A stretch of DNA of 64,000 bases from an uncultured Collinsella sp. (GCA_958408685.1 CATYLC010000004.1:54939-118938), one strand, 5' to 3'; positions 1 through 7,806 are shown, counted from the stretch's first letter. Numbers and translations are program-made. The notes: generated by a model not told the origin, from the sequence alone.

Positions 1-603
1 GTCGCCACGCTCCAGACCACCCGTCAGTCGCTCGACCGCTCCTTGCTGCGCCTGACGGCCCTTGAGCTCGACGACTACGTCACGCTCGCCGACATCACCG
101 GCATTTTCTCGAGTTTCGAGATCATGCAGCAGGCAAAGACCGAGCTTAAGGATTGCATCGTCAAGCTGGGTAACCAGGGCAAGCTCGTGCAGATGCAGCT
201 CGAGCAGCTCGCGGGCTCCAGCATGGATACCGAATACGACCTGATGATCCGCGACTACGCAAGCGATTCCTCTGAGGCCAACGCCGAGAAGATCCGCGCT
301 GAGCTTGCCCGTATGACGCCTAAGGACCTATCCGACCCACAGCATGTGGCGGCGGTTCTGGGTTACGACGACCTGGACGAGGACTCCGTCATGACGCCGC
401 TGGGCCTGCGCACGCTTTCGCGCGTGTCCGTCGTGCGCGACGGCGTGGCCGAGAAGATTGTCGACGAGTACGGCTCGCTGCAGGAACTCATGGACGACAT
501 CAGCGAGGATCCGGAGCGCTTGGGCGACTTTGGCGTTAACAACCCTGCCATTCTTGCGGACTCCCTGTACCGCATGAAGGGCACCAAACAGGGGAACGCA
601 TAA
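1..603 (+). CDS. disA: DNA integrity scanning protein DisA (diadenylate cyclase), C-terminal part
   Basis: The reading frame is open from base 1 and ends at TAA 601-603, so the 5' part of the gene lies outside the window. The visible 200 residues match the region after the DAC cyclase domain: a helical linker containing DYVTLADI and MIRDY, then a helix-hairpin-helix region with LGLRTLSRV and EKIVDEYGSLQELM that binds branched DNA. DisA makes c-di-AMP and lowers synthesis at DNA lesions. The catalytic domain itself cannot be checked here. The stop codon overlaps the ispD start by one base (TAATG), which suggests translational coupling. In actinobacteria disA commonly lies close to ispD/ispF, which supports the call. 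Confidence 0.85.
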   Translation, partial: VATLQTTRQSLDRSLLRLTALELDDYVTLADITGIFSSFEIMQQAKTELKDCIVKLGNQGKLVQMQLEQLAGSSMDTEYDLMIRDYASDSSEANAEKIRAELARMTPKDLSDPQHVAAVLGYDDLDEDSVMTPLGLRTLSRVSVVRDGVAEKIVDEYGSLQELMDDISEDPERLGDFGVNNPAILADSLYRMKGTKQGNA

Positions 604-1331
604 TGGCGCCCGTATGCGCCGTGGTCGTTGCCGGTGGCAGCGGCCAGCGCTTTGGTAACCCCGGTGGCAAGCAACTCGTCAATGTAGCGGGTCGTCCGCT
701 TATGAGCTGGTCCATCCGCGCATTTGATCGGGTCGAAAGGGTCGGCCACATCGTCGTGGTTTGCCCTGCCGAGCGTCGTGCCGAGATGCGCCGCCTGGCC
801 ATCGACCCGTTTGGCTATGACACGCCTATCAGCTTTGCCGATGCCGGCGAGACCCGCCAGGATTCCACCCGTGCCGGCGTGCATGCGGTTCCGGCGGGCT
901 TTGAATACGTCGCCATTCACGACGGCGCTCGTCCGCTCATTACGACCGAGGCCATCGATCACGCTATCGACGTGCTCGTGAGCGACCGTACCCTCGACGG
1001 TGTCGTGTGCGGCCAGCCCGCGATCGACACGCTCAAGATCGTCGACGGCGATAATATCGTCGAGACGCCGCCGCGCGAACTTTATTGGGCCGCACAGACG
1101 CCGCAGATCTTTAGCGTCGACGCCATGAAGCGCGCCCACACCGCAGCCATCGCCGAGGGCTTTATCGGCACCGACGATTCTTCGCTGGTCGAGCGCATGG
1201 GTGGGCGCGTCCGCTGCGTCCAGAGCCCGCGCGATAACCTTAAGGTGACGGTGCCCGAGGACCTGCGTCCCGTAACCGCGATTCTGCTCGGCCGCATGGC
1301 CGAGGGAGAGGACCTTCCCCATGTTCAGTAA
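603..1331 (+). CDS. ispD: 2-C-methyl-D-erythritol 4-phosphate cytidylyltransferase IspD
   Basis: Third step of the MEP isoprenoid pathway: transfers CMP from CTP to methylerythritol phosphate. At 242 residues it has the family's usual size. The N-terminal nucleotide-binding loop GGSGQRFG is at residues 11-18, followed by Lys23. The conserved HDGARPLI is near residue 105, and DNLKVTVPEDL near the C-terminus matches the family's substrate-closing segment. The ATG overlaps the disA stop by one base, and the 3' end overlaps ispF by 11 bases. The three genes therefore look like one transcript with coupled translation. IspD and IspF catalyse nearby steps of the same pathway. Confidence 0.97.
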   Translation: MAPVCAVVVAGGSGQRFGNPGGKQLVNVAGRPLMSWSIRAFDRVERVGHIVVVCPAERRAEMRRLAIDPFGYDTPISFADAGETRQDSTRAGVHAVPAGFEYVAIHDGARPLITTEAIDHAIDVLVSDRTLDGVVCGQPAIDTLKIVDGDNIVETPPRELYWAAQTPQIFSVDAMKRAHTAAIAEGFIGTDDSSLVERMGGRVRCVQSPRDNLKVTVPEDLRPVTAILLGRMAEGEDLPHVQ

Positions 1332-1815
1332 CCTGCGCATTGGACACGGCTACGACGTTCACCGTCTGGTGGAGGGGCGTCGATGTATTATCGGCGGGGT
1401 CGACATTCCCTACGAGCGCGGTCTGCTGGGCCACTCGGATGCCGATGTGCTCGCGCACGCCTTGGCCGACGCCATTCTGGGCGCCTGCCGCGGGGGAGAC
1501 ATCGGCAAGCTATTCCCCGATACCGACCCCGCCTATGAGGGTGCCGATTCGATGGTGCTGCTCGCTCGCGTGATGGACTATGCGCGCGAGCTGGGCTTCG
1601 AGTTTGTCGATGCCGATTGCACCATTGCCTGCCAGCAGCCTAAGATCACCCCGCACCGCGATGCCATGCGCGCCAACCTTGCCCATGCCCTGGGTGTTGA
1701 CGTCGAAAACGTGGGCGTCGCCGCCACTACGACCGAAAAGCTCGGTTGGGAAGGCCAGGGCGAGGGAATCGGCGCCTGGGCCGTCTGCCTGCTACAGAAA
1801 ACCGTTAAGGAGTAA
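1321..1815 (+). CDS. ispF: 2-C-methyl-D-erythritol 2,4-cyclodiphosphate synthase IspF
   Basis: Cyclises CDP-methylerythritol 2-phosphate with release of CMP. It has 164 residues, typical of the family. Metal ligands are visible as Asp12 and His14 in GYDVHRL and His46 in the segment GHSDADVLAHALAD. The loop FPDTDPAYEGADS and the C-terminal TTEKLGWEGQGEGI are family signatures for substrate and hydrophobic-cavity contacts. The start lies inside the end of ispD (11-base overlap), and cysS follows three bases after the stop. Confidence 0.97.
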   Translation: MFSNLRIGHGYDVHRLVEGRRCIIGGVDIPYERGLLGHSDADVLAHALADAILGACRGGDIGKLFPDTDPAYEGADSMVLLARVMDYARELGFEFVDADCTIACQQPKITPHRDAMRANLAHALGVDVENVGVAATTTEKLGWEGQGEGIGAWAVCLLQKTVKE

Positions 1816-1818
1816 CGA

Positions 1819-3285
1819 ATGCGTATCTACAACAGCGCTACCCATAAAAAGGAAGAGTTCCAGCCCATCGAGTCCGGAAAGGTCCGCATGTACGTGTGCG
1901 GCCCCACGGTCTACGACAACATCCACATCGGCAACGCCCGCACGTTCATCAGCTTTGACGTGATTCGTCGCTGGCTCATCGCGAGCGGCTACGAGGTCAC
2001 ATTCGCCCAGAACCTCACCGATGTCGATGACAAGATCATCAAGCGCGCCAACGAGCAGGGCCGTACCGCCGCCGAGGTTGCGACGGAGTTCTCTGACAAG
2101 TTTATCGGCGTTATGCGCGCCGCCAACGTGCTCGATCCCGATGTGCGTCCTCGCGCCACCAAGGAGATCGGCCCCATGATCGCCATGATCAAGACGCTCA
2201 TCGAGCAGGGCCATGCCTATGCCGCCGATAACGGCGACGTGTACTTTGCCGTGCGCAGCGATCCCAACTACGGCCAAGTCTCGGGCCGCAACATCGACGA
2301 CCTTATGGTGGGTGCGCGCATCGAGGAGAACGAGGACAAGAACGACCCGCTCGACTTTGCCCTATGGAAGGCCGCCAAGCCCGGCGAGCCCAGCTGGCCG
2401 AGCCCCTGGGGCGAGGGCCGTCCCGGTTGGCACACCGAGTGCGCCGCCATGGTACACCGCTACCTGGGCACTCCGATTGACATTCATGGCGGCGGCTCCG
2501 ACCTTGCCTTCCCGCATCACGAGAACGAGTGCGCCCAGGCCACCTGCGCCTGGCACCAGGGTTTCTCCAACACCTGGATGCACACGGGCATGCTGCTGGT
2601 CGACGGCGAGAAGATGTCCAAGTCGCTCGGCAACTTCTTTACGCTGGCCGAGGTCCTCGAGCAGCACTCTGCCGCGGCCCTGCGTCTGCTGATGTTGCAG
2701 ACGAGCTATCGCTCGCCGCTCGACTTTTCTTGGGAGCGCCTGGAGGGTGCCGAGAACTCGCTCACGCGTATCGCCGGTACGGTCGAGAACCTGCGCTGGG
2801 CCGCGAACCATGCGACGGCCGATGCCGATGAGGCAGCATCCAAGGCGTTTGCCGCCAAGGCCGCCGAGACCCGTGCCACCTTTAAGGAGTGCATGGACGA
2901 CGACTTTAACTCCGCCGGTGCCATGGGTGCTGTCTTTGGCTTTGTGACCGAGTGCAACCAGTACCTGGAGCAGGCGGGCGATGCTGCCGACAAGGCCGCA
3001 GTCCTGGCTGCCGCCGATACGCTGGCCGAGCTGCTCGATACGTTTGGCGTCGAGCTTCCCGAGCCCAAGGTCGAGCTGCCGCTGGGCCTGCTGGGCGTTG
3101 CCGCCGGCCTGGTTGCCTACACGGGTGACGACGTGGACGAGGCTGCTGCCAAGATTCTCGAGGCCCGCGCCGAGGCCCGTGCCGCCAAGAACTGGGATCT
3201 GGCAGATGCCATCCGCGACCAGCTCAAGGACCTGGGCCTGACGATTGAAGATACCGCCGCCGGCACTCGTATCAAATCTCTCTAA
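1819..3285 (+). CDS. cysS: Cysteinyl-tRNA synthetase
   Basis: Class I aminoacyl-tRNA synthetase that charges tRNA-Cys, 488 residues. The HIGH signature appears as HIGN at residues 36-39, just after the zinc-ligand Cys27 in CGPTVYD. KMSKS is at residues 265-269. The zinc-site segment GWHTECAAM and the HHENE motif are present. The C-terminal helical DALR region ends in KDLGLTIEDTAAGTRI. It starts 3 bp after ispF, and the order ispD-ispF-cysS-rlmB is common in actinobacteria. A long palindrome follows 6 bp after the stop codon. Confidence 0.98.
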   Translation: MRIYNSATHKKEEFQPIESGKVRMYVCGPTVYDNIHIGNARTFISFDVIRRWLIASGYEVTFAQNLTDVDDKIIKRANEQGRTAAEVATEFSDKFIGVMRAANVLDPDVRPRATKEIGPMIAMIKTLIEQGHAYAADNGDVYFAVRSDPNYGQVSGRNIDDLMVGARIEENEDKNDPLDFALWKAAKPGEPSWPSPWGEGRPGWHTECAAMVHRYLGTPIDIHGGGSDLAFPHHENECAQATCAWHQGFSNTWMHTGMLLVDGEKMSKSLGNFFTLAEVLEQHSAAALRLLMLQTSYRSPLDFSWERLEGAENSLTRIAGTVENLRWAANHATADADEAASKAFAAKAAETRATFKECMDDDFNSAGAMGAVFGFVTECNQYLEQAGDAADKAAVLAAADTLAELLDTFGVELPEPKVELPLGLLGVAAGLVAYTGDDVDEAAAKILEARAEARAAKNWDLADAIRDQLKDLGLTIEDTAAGTRIKSL

Positions 3286-3291
3286 TCCCCG

Positions 3292-3393
3292 CGGGTTTCC
3301 CAAGCACCCGACCTTGCCGTTCAAACCGTCGCTCGCGTACTCAAGTACGCGTCGCTCCTCTTTCACGGCAATCTCGGGCACTTGGAAAACCCG
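3292..3393. repeat. Long imperfect palindrome (class B) with nested centre
   Basis: Arms 3292-3320 and 3365-3393 (29 bp each) are reverse complements apart from about five positions. In the centre is a second perfect palindrome, GCGTACT-CA-AGTACGC. The layout (long outer stem, constant-looking spacer, small central hairpin) resembles the class A elements elsewhere in this window, but the core sequence differs. It lies directly after cysS and could act as a 3' hairpin. There is no clear T-run, so it is not a standard terminator. Confidence 0.75.
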
Positions 3394-3471
3394 TACCGAC
3401 CGCCCGAATTAATATTCATGGGCGGTCGTTTATTTTGTTTCGTTTGATAGTTGTATTTAGGAGGTCACTTT

Positions 3472-4386
3472 ATGGCCGACAATCGCAAGCGTGCGCCTCG
3501 TGGCGGCAAGCAGGCTGCTTCTGGCTCGCGTCCGATTCGCCGCAATGACCGCGCTGCCGCTCCCAAGGGCCAGCGCGATCGCACCCAGGCCGCACGTCCG
3601 CAGCGCGATCGCAACCGCGACGCTGTCCAGGCTCCCAAGGGCGAGTTTATCGAAGGTCGTCGTGCAGCCGCCGAGGCGCTGCGCACTGGTTTTCCCATCA
3701 AGTGCGCGCTCATTGCCGAGGGCGGGGAGCGCGATGCCGCCTTGTCGCGCCTGGTCGACGACCTCAACGCCGTGGGTGTCCGCATTAAGTATGTGCCGCG
3801 CGCGCAGCTCGACGCACTGTCGAGCCACGGCGCTCACCAGGGCATCGCGCTCGAGGTTGGCAACTTCCCCTATGCCGATGTCGCCGATATTCTCGACCGC
3901 GCAGGCGAGGGCCCGGCACTTGTCGTGGTGCTCGACCACGTGACTGACGACGGCAACTTTGGCGCCATCGTGCGCTCCGCCGAGGTTGTGGGCGCGGCGG
4001 GCGTCGTCATTGCCAATAAGCGTGCCGCCGGCGTGACCGTGGGCAGCTATAAGACCTCAGCCGGTGCCGTCATGCATCTGCCTATCGCGCAGGTTCCCAA
4101 TATCGCCCGTGCGCTCGACGATTTTAAGGCCGCTGGTTTTTGGGTGGGCGGTGCTTCCGAGCATGCCGAAGGCAGTTGCTGGGATGCTCCTTTCGAGGGC
4201 CGCGTGGCGCTCGTCATGGGCTCCGAGGGCGACGGCATCTCGCGTCTGGTGCTCGAGAAATGCGACTTTTTGACCAAGCTTCCCCAGCGCGGTATGACCG
4301 AGAGCCTCAATGTTGCCCAGGCGACCACGGCGCTGTGCTTTGAGTGGCTGCGCCGCAACGCCGGCGAGCTGATGGGGGAGGAGTAG
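3472..4386 (+). CDS. rlmB: 23S rRNA (guanosine-2'-O-)-methyltransferase, TrmH/SpoU family (RlmB-like)
   Basis: SPOUT-fold methyltransferase that uses S-adenosylmethionine to 2'-O-methylate rRNA. I place the start at ATG 3472 because AGGAGG lies 7 bases upstream; an upstream TTG at 3451 is in frame but has no such site. This gives 304 residues. The first 45 or so residues are basic and low complexity. A substrate-binding domain with EGRRAAAEALR follows. SpoU motifs are DDGNFGAIVRSAE (motif 1), LVMGSEGDGIS (motif 2) and LPQRGMTESLNVAQAT (motif 3, knot). The next gene begins 3 bp after the stop. Exact target specificity cannot be read from the sequence. Confidence 0.93.
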   Translation: MADNRKRAPRGGKQAASGSRPIRRNDRAAAPKGQRDRTQAARPQRDRNRDAVQAPKGEFIEGRRAAAEALRTGFPIKCALIAEGGERDAALSRLVDDLNAVGVRIKYVPRAQLDALSSHGAHQGIALEVGNFPYADVADILDRAGEGPALVVVLDHVTDDGNFGAIVRSAEVVGAAGVVIANKRAAGVTVGSYKTSAGAVMHLPIAQVPNIARALDDFKAAGFWVGGASEHAEGSCWDAPFEGRVALVMGSEGDGISRLVLEKCDFLTKLPQRGMTESLNVAQATTALCFEWLRRNAGELMGEE

Positions 4387-4389
4387 CGC

Positions 4390-5067
4390 ATGTCCAAAAA
4401 GAACCGTGCCAAGTCCAAGGCCAAGCGCTTTGGCGAGGGCTCGGCCAAGCCGATTGTTTCGGCCGCGACCTATGGCGTGGGCGGCAATGCGTTTGCGCAG
4501 GCTATCGCCGACCCAGTCTCGACGGTGCACTCCAACAAGCCCGAGCTGCTGGTGGTCGACGGTTACAACGTGATCCACTGCACGCCGCGCTACGAAAAGC
4601 TCGTGTACGACCATTCCGACGATCCGTATTCCAGCGACGTTCACGATATGGCGCGCACGGCGCTCATTAATGACGTAGCTGCGTTTGCCCAGGGCCGCTA
4701 CGAGGCCGTGATCGTATTTGACGGCGCGGGCAATATCTCCAGCGAGCGCCCCAACCTACCGGCCCGCGGTGTGCGCATTGAGTTTTCGCCGACGGGTGTT
4801 TCGGCCGATACCGTGGTGCAGAAGCTCTGCATCGAGGCACGCGAGGAAGGCCGCGCGTGTTCTGTAGTGTCGAGCGACGGCACGATCCAGGCCGTCGTCA
4901 TGGGCAAGGGCGTTACGCGCATCTCGAGCCGTATGCTGGTGGACGAGATCAAACAGATCGACAACGACGTGCACGAGGCCGAGGAAGCTCCACAAATCAA
5001 GATGACTCTGGGCAGTCGCCTGAGCCCCGATGCCCTGGCCAAGCTCAAGGCCCTGCGCGGGAGGTAG
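4390..5067 (+). CDS. NYN (YacP/Rae1-type) ribonuclease-domain protein
   Basis: 225 residues. A basic N-terminal tail of about 50 residues precedes a PIN-like NYN domain with LLVVDGYNVIH, the acidic VIVFDGAG strand and VSSDGTIQ. These are the expected acidic active-site positions of the YacP family. Bacillus YacP (Rae1) cuts mRNA in the ribosomal A site, and a similar role is inferred here. It is translationally close to rlmB (3 bp gap), which is the usual arrangement for yacP. The C-terminus ends in LSPDALAKLKALRGR. Confidence 0.85.
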   Translation: MSKKNRAKSKAKRFGEGSAKPIVSAATYGVGGNAFAQAIADPVSTVHSNKPELLVVDGYNVIHCTPRYEKLVYDHSDDPYSSDVHDMARTALINDVAAFAQGRYEAVIVFDGAGNISSERPNLPARGVRIEFSPTGVSADTVVQKLCIEAREEGRACSVVSSDGTIQAVVMGKGVTRISSRMLVDEIKQIDNDVHEAEEAPQIKMTLGSRLSPDALAKLKALRGR

Positions 5068-5070
5068 GGA

Positions 5071-5100
5071 AGTTGGCGGGGCAATGCTGCCTCGCTAACT
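5071..5100. terminator. Hairpin between convergent yacP-like and hipA-like genes
   Basis: Stem 5071-5083 pairs with 5088-5100 around an ATGC loop, with G:U wobbles when read on the plus strand. It overlaps the stop codon of the leftward gene. No strong T-run follows, so termination is inferred from position between convergent genes. Confidence 0.5.
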
Positions 5101-6435
5101 CCATTCAGCGATGTCGATCATTCTTTCGAGGCGCCACGTTAGCGCCTCTTTTAGATATGGCAGCCTTGCCGTGAGCGCGTCGTTTCTGGAAAGAATCTCG
5201 ATTGCCTCGTCAACGAAGCCTTCGAGTTTGTCGCAGTCAAACCAGCCCATGTCCTCGACGAGCAACATTTGTTTGGCGGGGCTTGAATGAAATTGTGCGC
5301 TGGTAAAACTGTGCTCTCCCGCCCTAAGCTCCTCTAGTGATATGTTGCACCAGAGCGATGAGCCCGAATCGAAGATGGGGGCAGGTCTGCAAGCTTGCGT
5401 GTTTACGTTTCGCACGAGGCCGAAGTTGCGCCAATGACGATCGTAGTTGGCAATGATGTCGTCACATACGATCATGCGGTCAAGGGCATCCTTGACGCCT
5501 GTCACCCCGAGCTCCTCGCAGTTTGCTACATATCGCTCGTAGTCGGTTAGCCGTTCATCTGCGTTTGCGTGCTGGTTTACATAGAACGCAGGGACATACT
5601 CTTCTTCATCAGTTAAGAAGACATCGCATGTGCTCAGGGCGGAAGTGCCCGTGCCCTCGAGCGAGTAAGGCACATAATCGCAGGCGTTTAGGATGCGACG
5701 GTGGAGCGCGGTCGCCACCAGCTCGTTATAAGGTTCCTGGTCCAGGTGCGCTCCTGCCTTATGCAGAATTCGACGTTCGCCCTCGCACGTCCAGTACTTT
5801 TGAAGATTGCCGTCCGAGGTGTTATCGGGCTTTGCGGCAGCCGCTTTTCCCTCTGGGGCAAAGGGTGCAATGGACAGCGAGACGTCATCAAAGGCGTTAT
5901 TGAAGAAGTTGATATCCTCCCAGGTGAGACCGGAACCTTGGGGCCTAATCCAATACTGGTCGGATAAGGAGAGGCCGAGATTTCGCTGGACGAGTTCATC
6001 GGGAACATCGACTGCGGCTTCTGCAAGCAGGGAGGCTAGCCCAATGCGTGCGAGCGGGATACCGCGGCCGCGCCACCAGATGCGGAAGGAGTCTAGCGAT
6101 ATGGGGCTATTAGGGCCAAATACTCCAATAGGGGCGTGGGCGTAATCGATGTCGGCACCGATGTGGGTAAAGTCTTTTCGCGATGTACTGTAGACCAGCT
6201 GAGCGACTTCGTACGTGCGGTTCATGAGGGTGAACGCGATCTCGCTCTTACCGTGGCCGCGGCGGGGACGTCCCCCCGTTTTGGTCACGGAGCGGAGTCG
6301 CGTGTCGACGCTGTCTTTGTCGATGAGCCATACACCAGAAGCCTTGCGGGCCTCAAGTGCTCCGTTTTTTATGAGCTCCTGCACCCTGCGCGGAGTGATG
6401 CCGAGCAGCTCGGCGGCTTCTTTGGTAGTAAGCAT
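5095..6435 (-). CDS. HipA-like Ser/Thr kinase with N-terminal helix-turn-helix
   Basis: 446 residues from ATG 6435, with AAGGG about 8 bases upstream; an in-frame TTG at 6477 lies inside the operator and is less likely. Residues 1-47 form an excisionase/MerR-like HTH (LTTKEAAELLGITPRRVQEL). The C-terminal half carries HipA-type kinase landmarks: a lysine in RILHKAG, a glutamate in EPYNELVATA, the catalytic loop NYDRHWRNFG with Asp332 and Asn337, and DSG at Asp356. HipA kinases phosphorylate aminoacyl-tRNA synthetases or similar targets and are usually paired with a HipB antitoxin. No HipB gene is adjacent, so the HTH may do that job in cis. A perfect 22 bp inverted repeat sits over its promoter. 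Base composition is less GC-rich than the neighbours, which suggests acquisition. Confidence 0.75.
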   Translation of the reverse strand: MLTTKEAAELLGITPRRVQELIKNGALEARKASGVWLIDKDSVDTRLRSVTKTGGRPRRGHGKSEIAFTLMNRTYEVAQLVYSTSRKDFTHIGADIDYAHAPIGVFGPNSPISLDSFRIWWRGRGIPLARIGLASLLAEAAVDVPDELVQRNLGLSLSDQYWIRPQGSGLTWEDINFFNNAFDDVSLSIAPFAPEGKAAAAKPDNTSDGNLQKYWTCEGERRILHKAGAHLDQEPYNELVATALHRRILNACDYVPYSLEGTGTSALSTCDVFLTDEEEYVPAFYVNQHANADERLTDYERYVANCEELGVTGVKDALDRMIVCDDIIANYDRHWRNFGLVRNVNTQACRPAPIFDSGSSLWCNISLEELRAGEHSFTSAQFHSSPAKQMLLVEDMGWFDCDKLEGFVDEAIEILSRNDALTARLPYLKEALTWRLERMIDIAEWS

Positions 6436-6445
6436 CGCGAAACCC

Positions 6446-6506
6446 TTCGCCAGAACGAATAGTTTTATATATAGCAATTGTAATTAAAACTATTCGTTCT
6501 GGCGAA
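6446..6506 (-). promoter_or_regulatory. Perfect 22 bp inverted-repeat operator with AT-rich spacer
   Basis: Arms 6446-6467 and 6485-6506 are exact reverse complements (22 bp each, starting TTCGCCAGAACG). They are separated by 17 bases of AT-rich sequence that reads TATATATA on the minus strand, suitable as a -10 element. The inner arm ends 11 bases upstream of the hipA-like start. The simplest reading is an autoregulatory operator bound by the HTH of that protein; this is inference. Confidence 0.7.
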
Positions 6507-6557
6507 TGGTTTTAAGATTGAGGGCGCACTGACAGAAATGAACGGGCCTGGTACGCG

Positions 6558-6587
6558 TTGTTGCTGGATTTTGCATATTTGTATAAC
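6558..6587 (+). promoter_or_regulatory. Possible promoter for tRNA-Thr(TGT)
   Basis: TTGTTG at 6558-6563 and TATAAC at 6582-6587 with an 18-base spacer, about 73 bases upstream of the tRNA gene. This is sequence match only. Confidence 0.4.
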
Positions 6588-6659
6588 GCCGTGCGGCCTG
6601 TTGCGCCCCGTCCGCAATTCCTTTATTCTTAACTCGCTTCGCGTGAAAGCGCCAAGTGT

Positions 6660-6734
6660 GCCAGTGTGGCGCAACGGTAGCGCAACTGATTTGTAATCAG
6701 TGGGTTGCAGGTTCGATTCCTGTCACTGGCTCCA
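6660..6734 (+). tRNA. tRNA-Thr (anticodon TGT)
   Basis: Cloverleaf with a 7 bp acceptor stem (GCCAGTG with CACTGGC), the anticodon loop TTTGTAA giving anticodon TGT, the T-loop TTCGATT, and an encoded CCA at 6732-6734. Reads ACA codons. Confidence 0.95.
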
Positions 6735-6743
6735 TGAGAGTTT

Positions 6744-6783
6744 CGGGCTCTGTTTCCTTGTGGGACAGGGCCCGTTTCTATTT
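6744..6783 (+). terminator. Intrinsic terminator after tRNA-Thr
   Basis: 10 bp stem 6744-6753 with 6765-6774 (one G:U pair) followed by TTTCTATTT. Confidence 0.75.
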
Positions 6784-6830
6784 ATGTCGATAAGTCAGCG
6801 TGTTTGGCGCCAACCAAGCTTCAGGTTTGT

Positions 6831-7055
6831 CTCGATCCGTAACACGAGTGGGCTGAAGACCCTCCTTATAGTTACAGATCGAAACATTGCCAAGGGAAGG
6901 CCGATAACATCTCGATCCGTAACACGAAGAGGCTGAAAACCGTTCTTACTGTTACAGAATGAGACGTAAGCGGGGGTTTCTGCGAAACATCTCGATCTGT
7001 AACAGATAGGGGAGGAATAACCCTCTTACTGTTACAGGTCGAGACATAGGCCGGG
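6831..7055. repeat. Three tandem palindromic units of about 80 bp
   Basis: Three units begin near 6831, 6911 and 6991. Each opens with CTCGATC(C/T)GTAACA and closes with a near-complement such as TGTTACAG(A/G)TCGA, so each can fold into a hairpin of about 60 bases. The linkers differ between units. No coding frame spans them convincingly. Their role is unknown; protein-binding sites or an RNA with three hairpins are both possible. Confidence 0.75.
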
Positions 7056-7077
7056 GCGAGGTTGGTCATCGTCATCG

Positions 7078-7225
7078 AGCGTGGATTATCGGACACACGA
7101 GCGTGGAAAATCTTCCGCCTAGTGAATGAGCGTGGATAATCTGCCACTTTGGATTCGATGGCACGGCAAAGTGGGAGATTATCCACGCTCGATTTCAAAC
7201 GGAAGAAAATCCACGCTCGATTTTG
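7078..7225. repeat. Nested inverted repeats built on GAGCGTGGA(T/A)(A/T)ATC
   Basis: GAGCGTGGAttATC-like words occur three times forward (about 7078, 7099, 7129) and twice in reverse complement (about 7174 and 7206). The innermost pair is 7129-7151 with 7169-7191 (AAAGTGGG/CCACTTT end). The next pair is the 7099 word with the one at 7206, including CTTCCG with CGGAAG. The whole block can form one large branched cruciform. It has no gene and no known family that I recognise. Confidence 0.7.
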
Positions 7226-7455
7226 CCTGGGAAGAGCAATCTTCTGTCTGGGCAGCCCCGATCTCGACCTATATATAGGTGCAAATAAGCTGGTATCGAA
7301 GTTCGATACTGAAGGTGTACTCCACTACAGCAAAGTGTTACCTTGGGAAACGTCACCTCAGTATCCAAAACCACTGTCCTTCATATCCAAACTCAATAAA
7401 ACCGCAGGTCACGGCTATATAGATACGCCCGGCACCGTGTATCTAGAGGTTTTCG
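7226..7455. other. Gene-free stretch upstream of the tRNA promoter
   Basis: Less GC-rich than the genes on either side, with no convincing gene. An open frame from 7149 to 7541 crosses the repeats and the tRNA promoter and resembles no known protein. I see only a short TATATATA palindrome near 7271 and nothing else I can name. Confidence 0.4.
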
Positions 7456-7485
7456 TTGACAGCCCCCAAGGTGGCATCGTATTAT
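7456..7485 (+). promoter_or_regulatory. Strong promoter of the tRNA-Tyr/Thr/Met cluster
   Basis: Consensus TTGACA at 7456-7461, an 18-base spacer, and TATTAT at 7480-7485. It lies about 60 bases upstream of tRNA-Tyr. It may also read into tuf, since no terminator is obvious between tRNA-Met and tuf. Confidence 0.8.
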
Positions 7486-7547
7486 CTTCTTCGTTCGCGG
7501 GGGCGGCGGTCCAAAAGACCAAAGGACCTGCGGATACTTGAACGATT

Positions 7548-7629
7548 GGGAGTTTGCCCGAGTGGTTAATGGGGACGGGCTGTAAACCCGTTGGCTCTGC
7601 CTACATAGGTTCGAATCCTATAGCTCCCA
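7548..7629 (+). tRNA. tRNA-Tyr (anticodon GTA)
   Basis: Class II tRNA with a long variable arm. Acceptor GGGAGTT pairs with AGCTCCC, and the anticodon loop CTGTAAA gives GTA. CCA is not encoded after the discriminator A at 7629. Confidence 0.93.
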
Positions 7630-7639
7630 CCCGTCAAGT

Positions 7640-7715
7640 GCCTGTATAGCTCAGTCGGTAGAGCACTTCGTTGGTAACGAAGAGGTCACCAGTTCAAGTC
7701 TGGTTGCAGGCTCCA
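7640..7715 (+). tRNA. tRNA-Thr (anticodon GGT)
   Basis: Acceptor GCCTGTA with TGCAGGC; anticodon loop TTGGTAA gives GGT; T-loop TTCAAGT; CCA encoded at 7713-7715. Reads ACC/ACU. Confidence 0.95.
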
Positions 7716-7718
7716 TCC

Positions 7719-7795
7719 GGCGGTGTAGCTCAGTTGGTTAGAGCACACGGTTCATACCCGTGGCGTCACTGGTTCGAATCCAGTCACCGCTACCA
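7719..7795 (+). tRNA. tRNA-Met (anticodon CAT)
   Basis: Acceptor GGCGGTG with CACCGCT (G:U at the terminal pair), anticodon loop TTCATAC giving CAT, CCA encoded at 7793-7795. The paired first position argues for an elongator tRNA rather than an initiator. Confidence 0.92.
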
Positions 7796-7806
7796 TAGGT
7801 AACACG

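Noticed and set aside
6831..7055. Possible CRISPR array in the tandem repeats
   Set aside because: Only three units, each an 80 bp imperfect palindrome with diverged sequence; no constant short repeats with unique spacers and no cas genes.
7149..7541. A 130-codon frame upstream of the tRNA-Tyr cluster
   Set aside because: It runs through the nested inverted repeats and the tRNA promoter, has no ribosome site and resembles nothing known.
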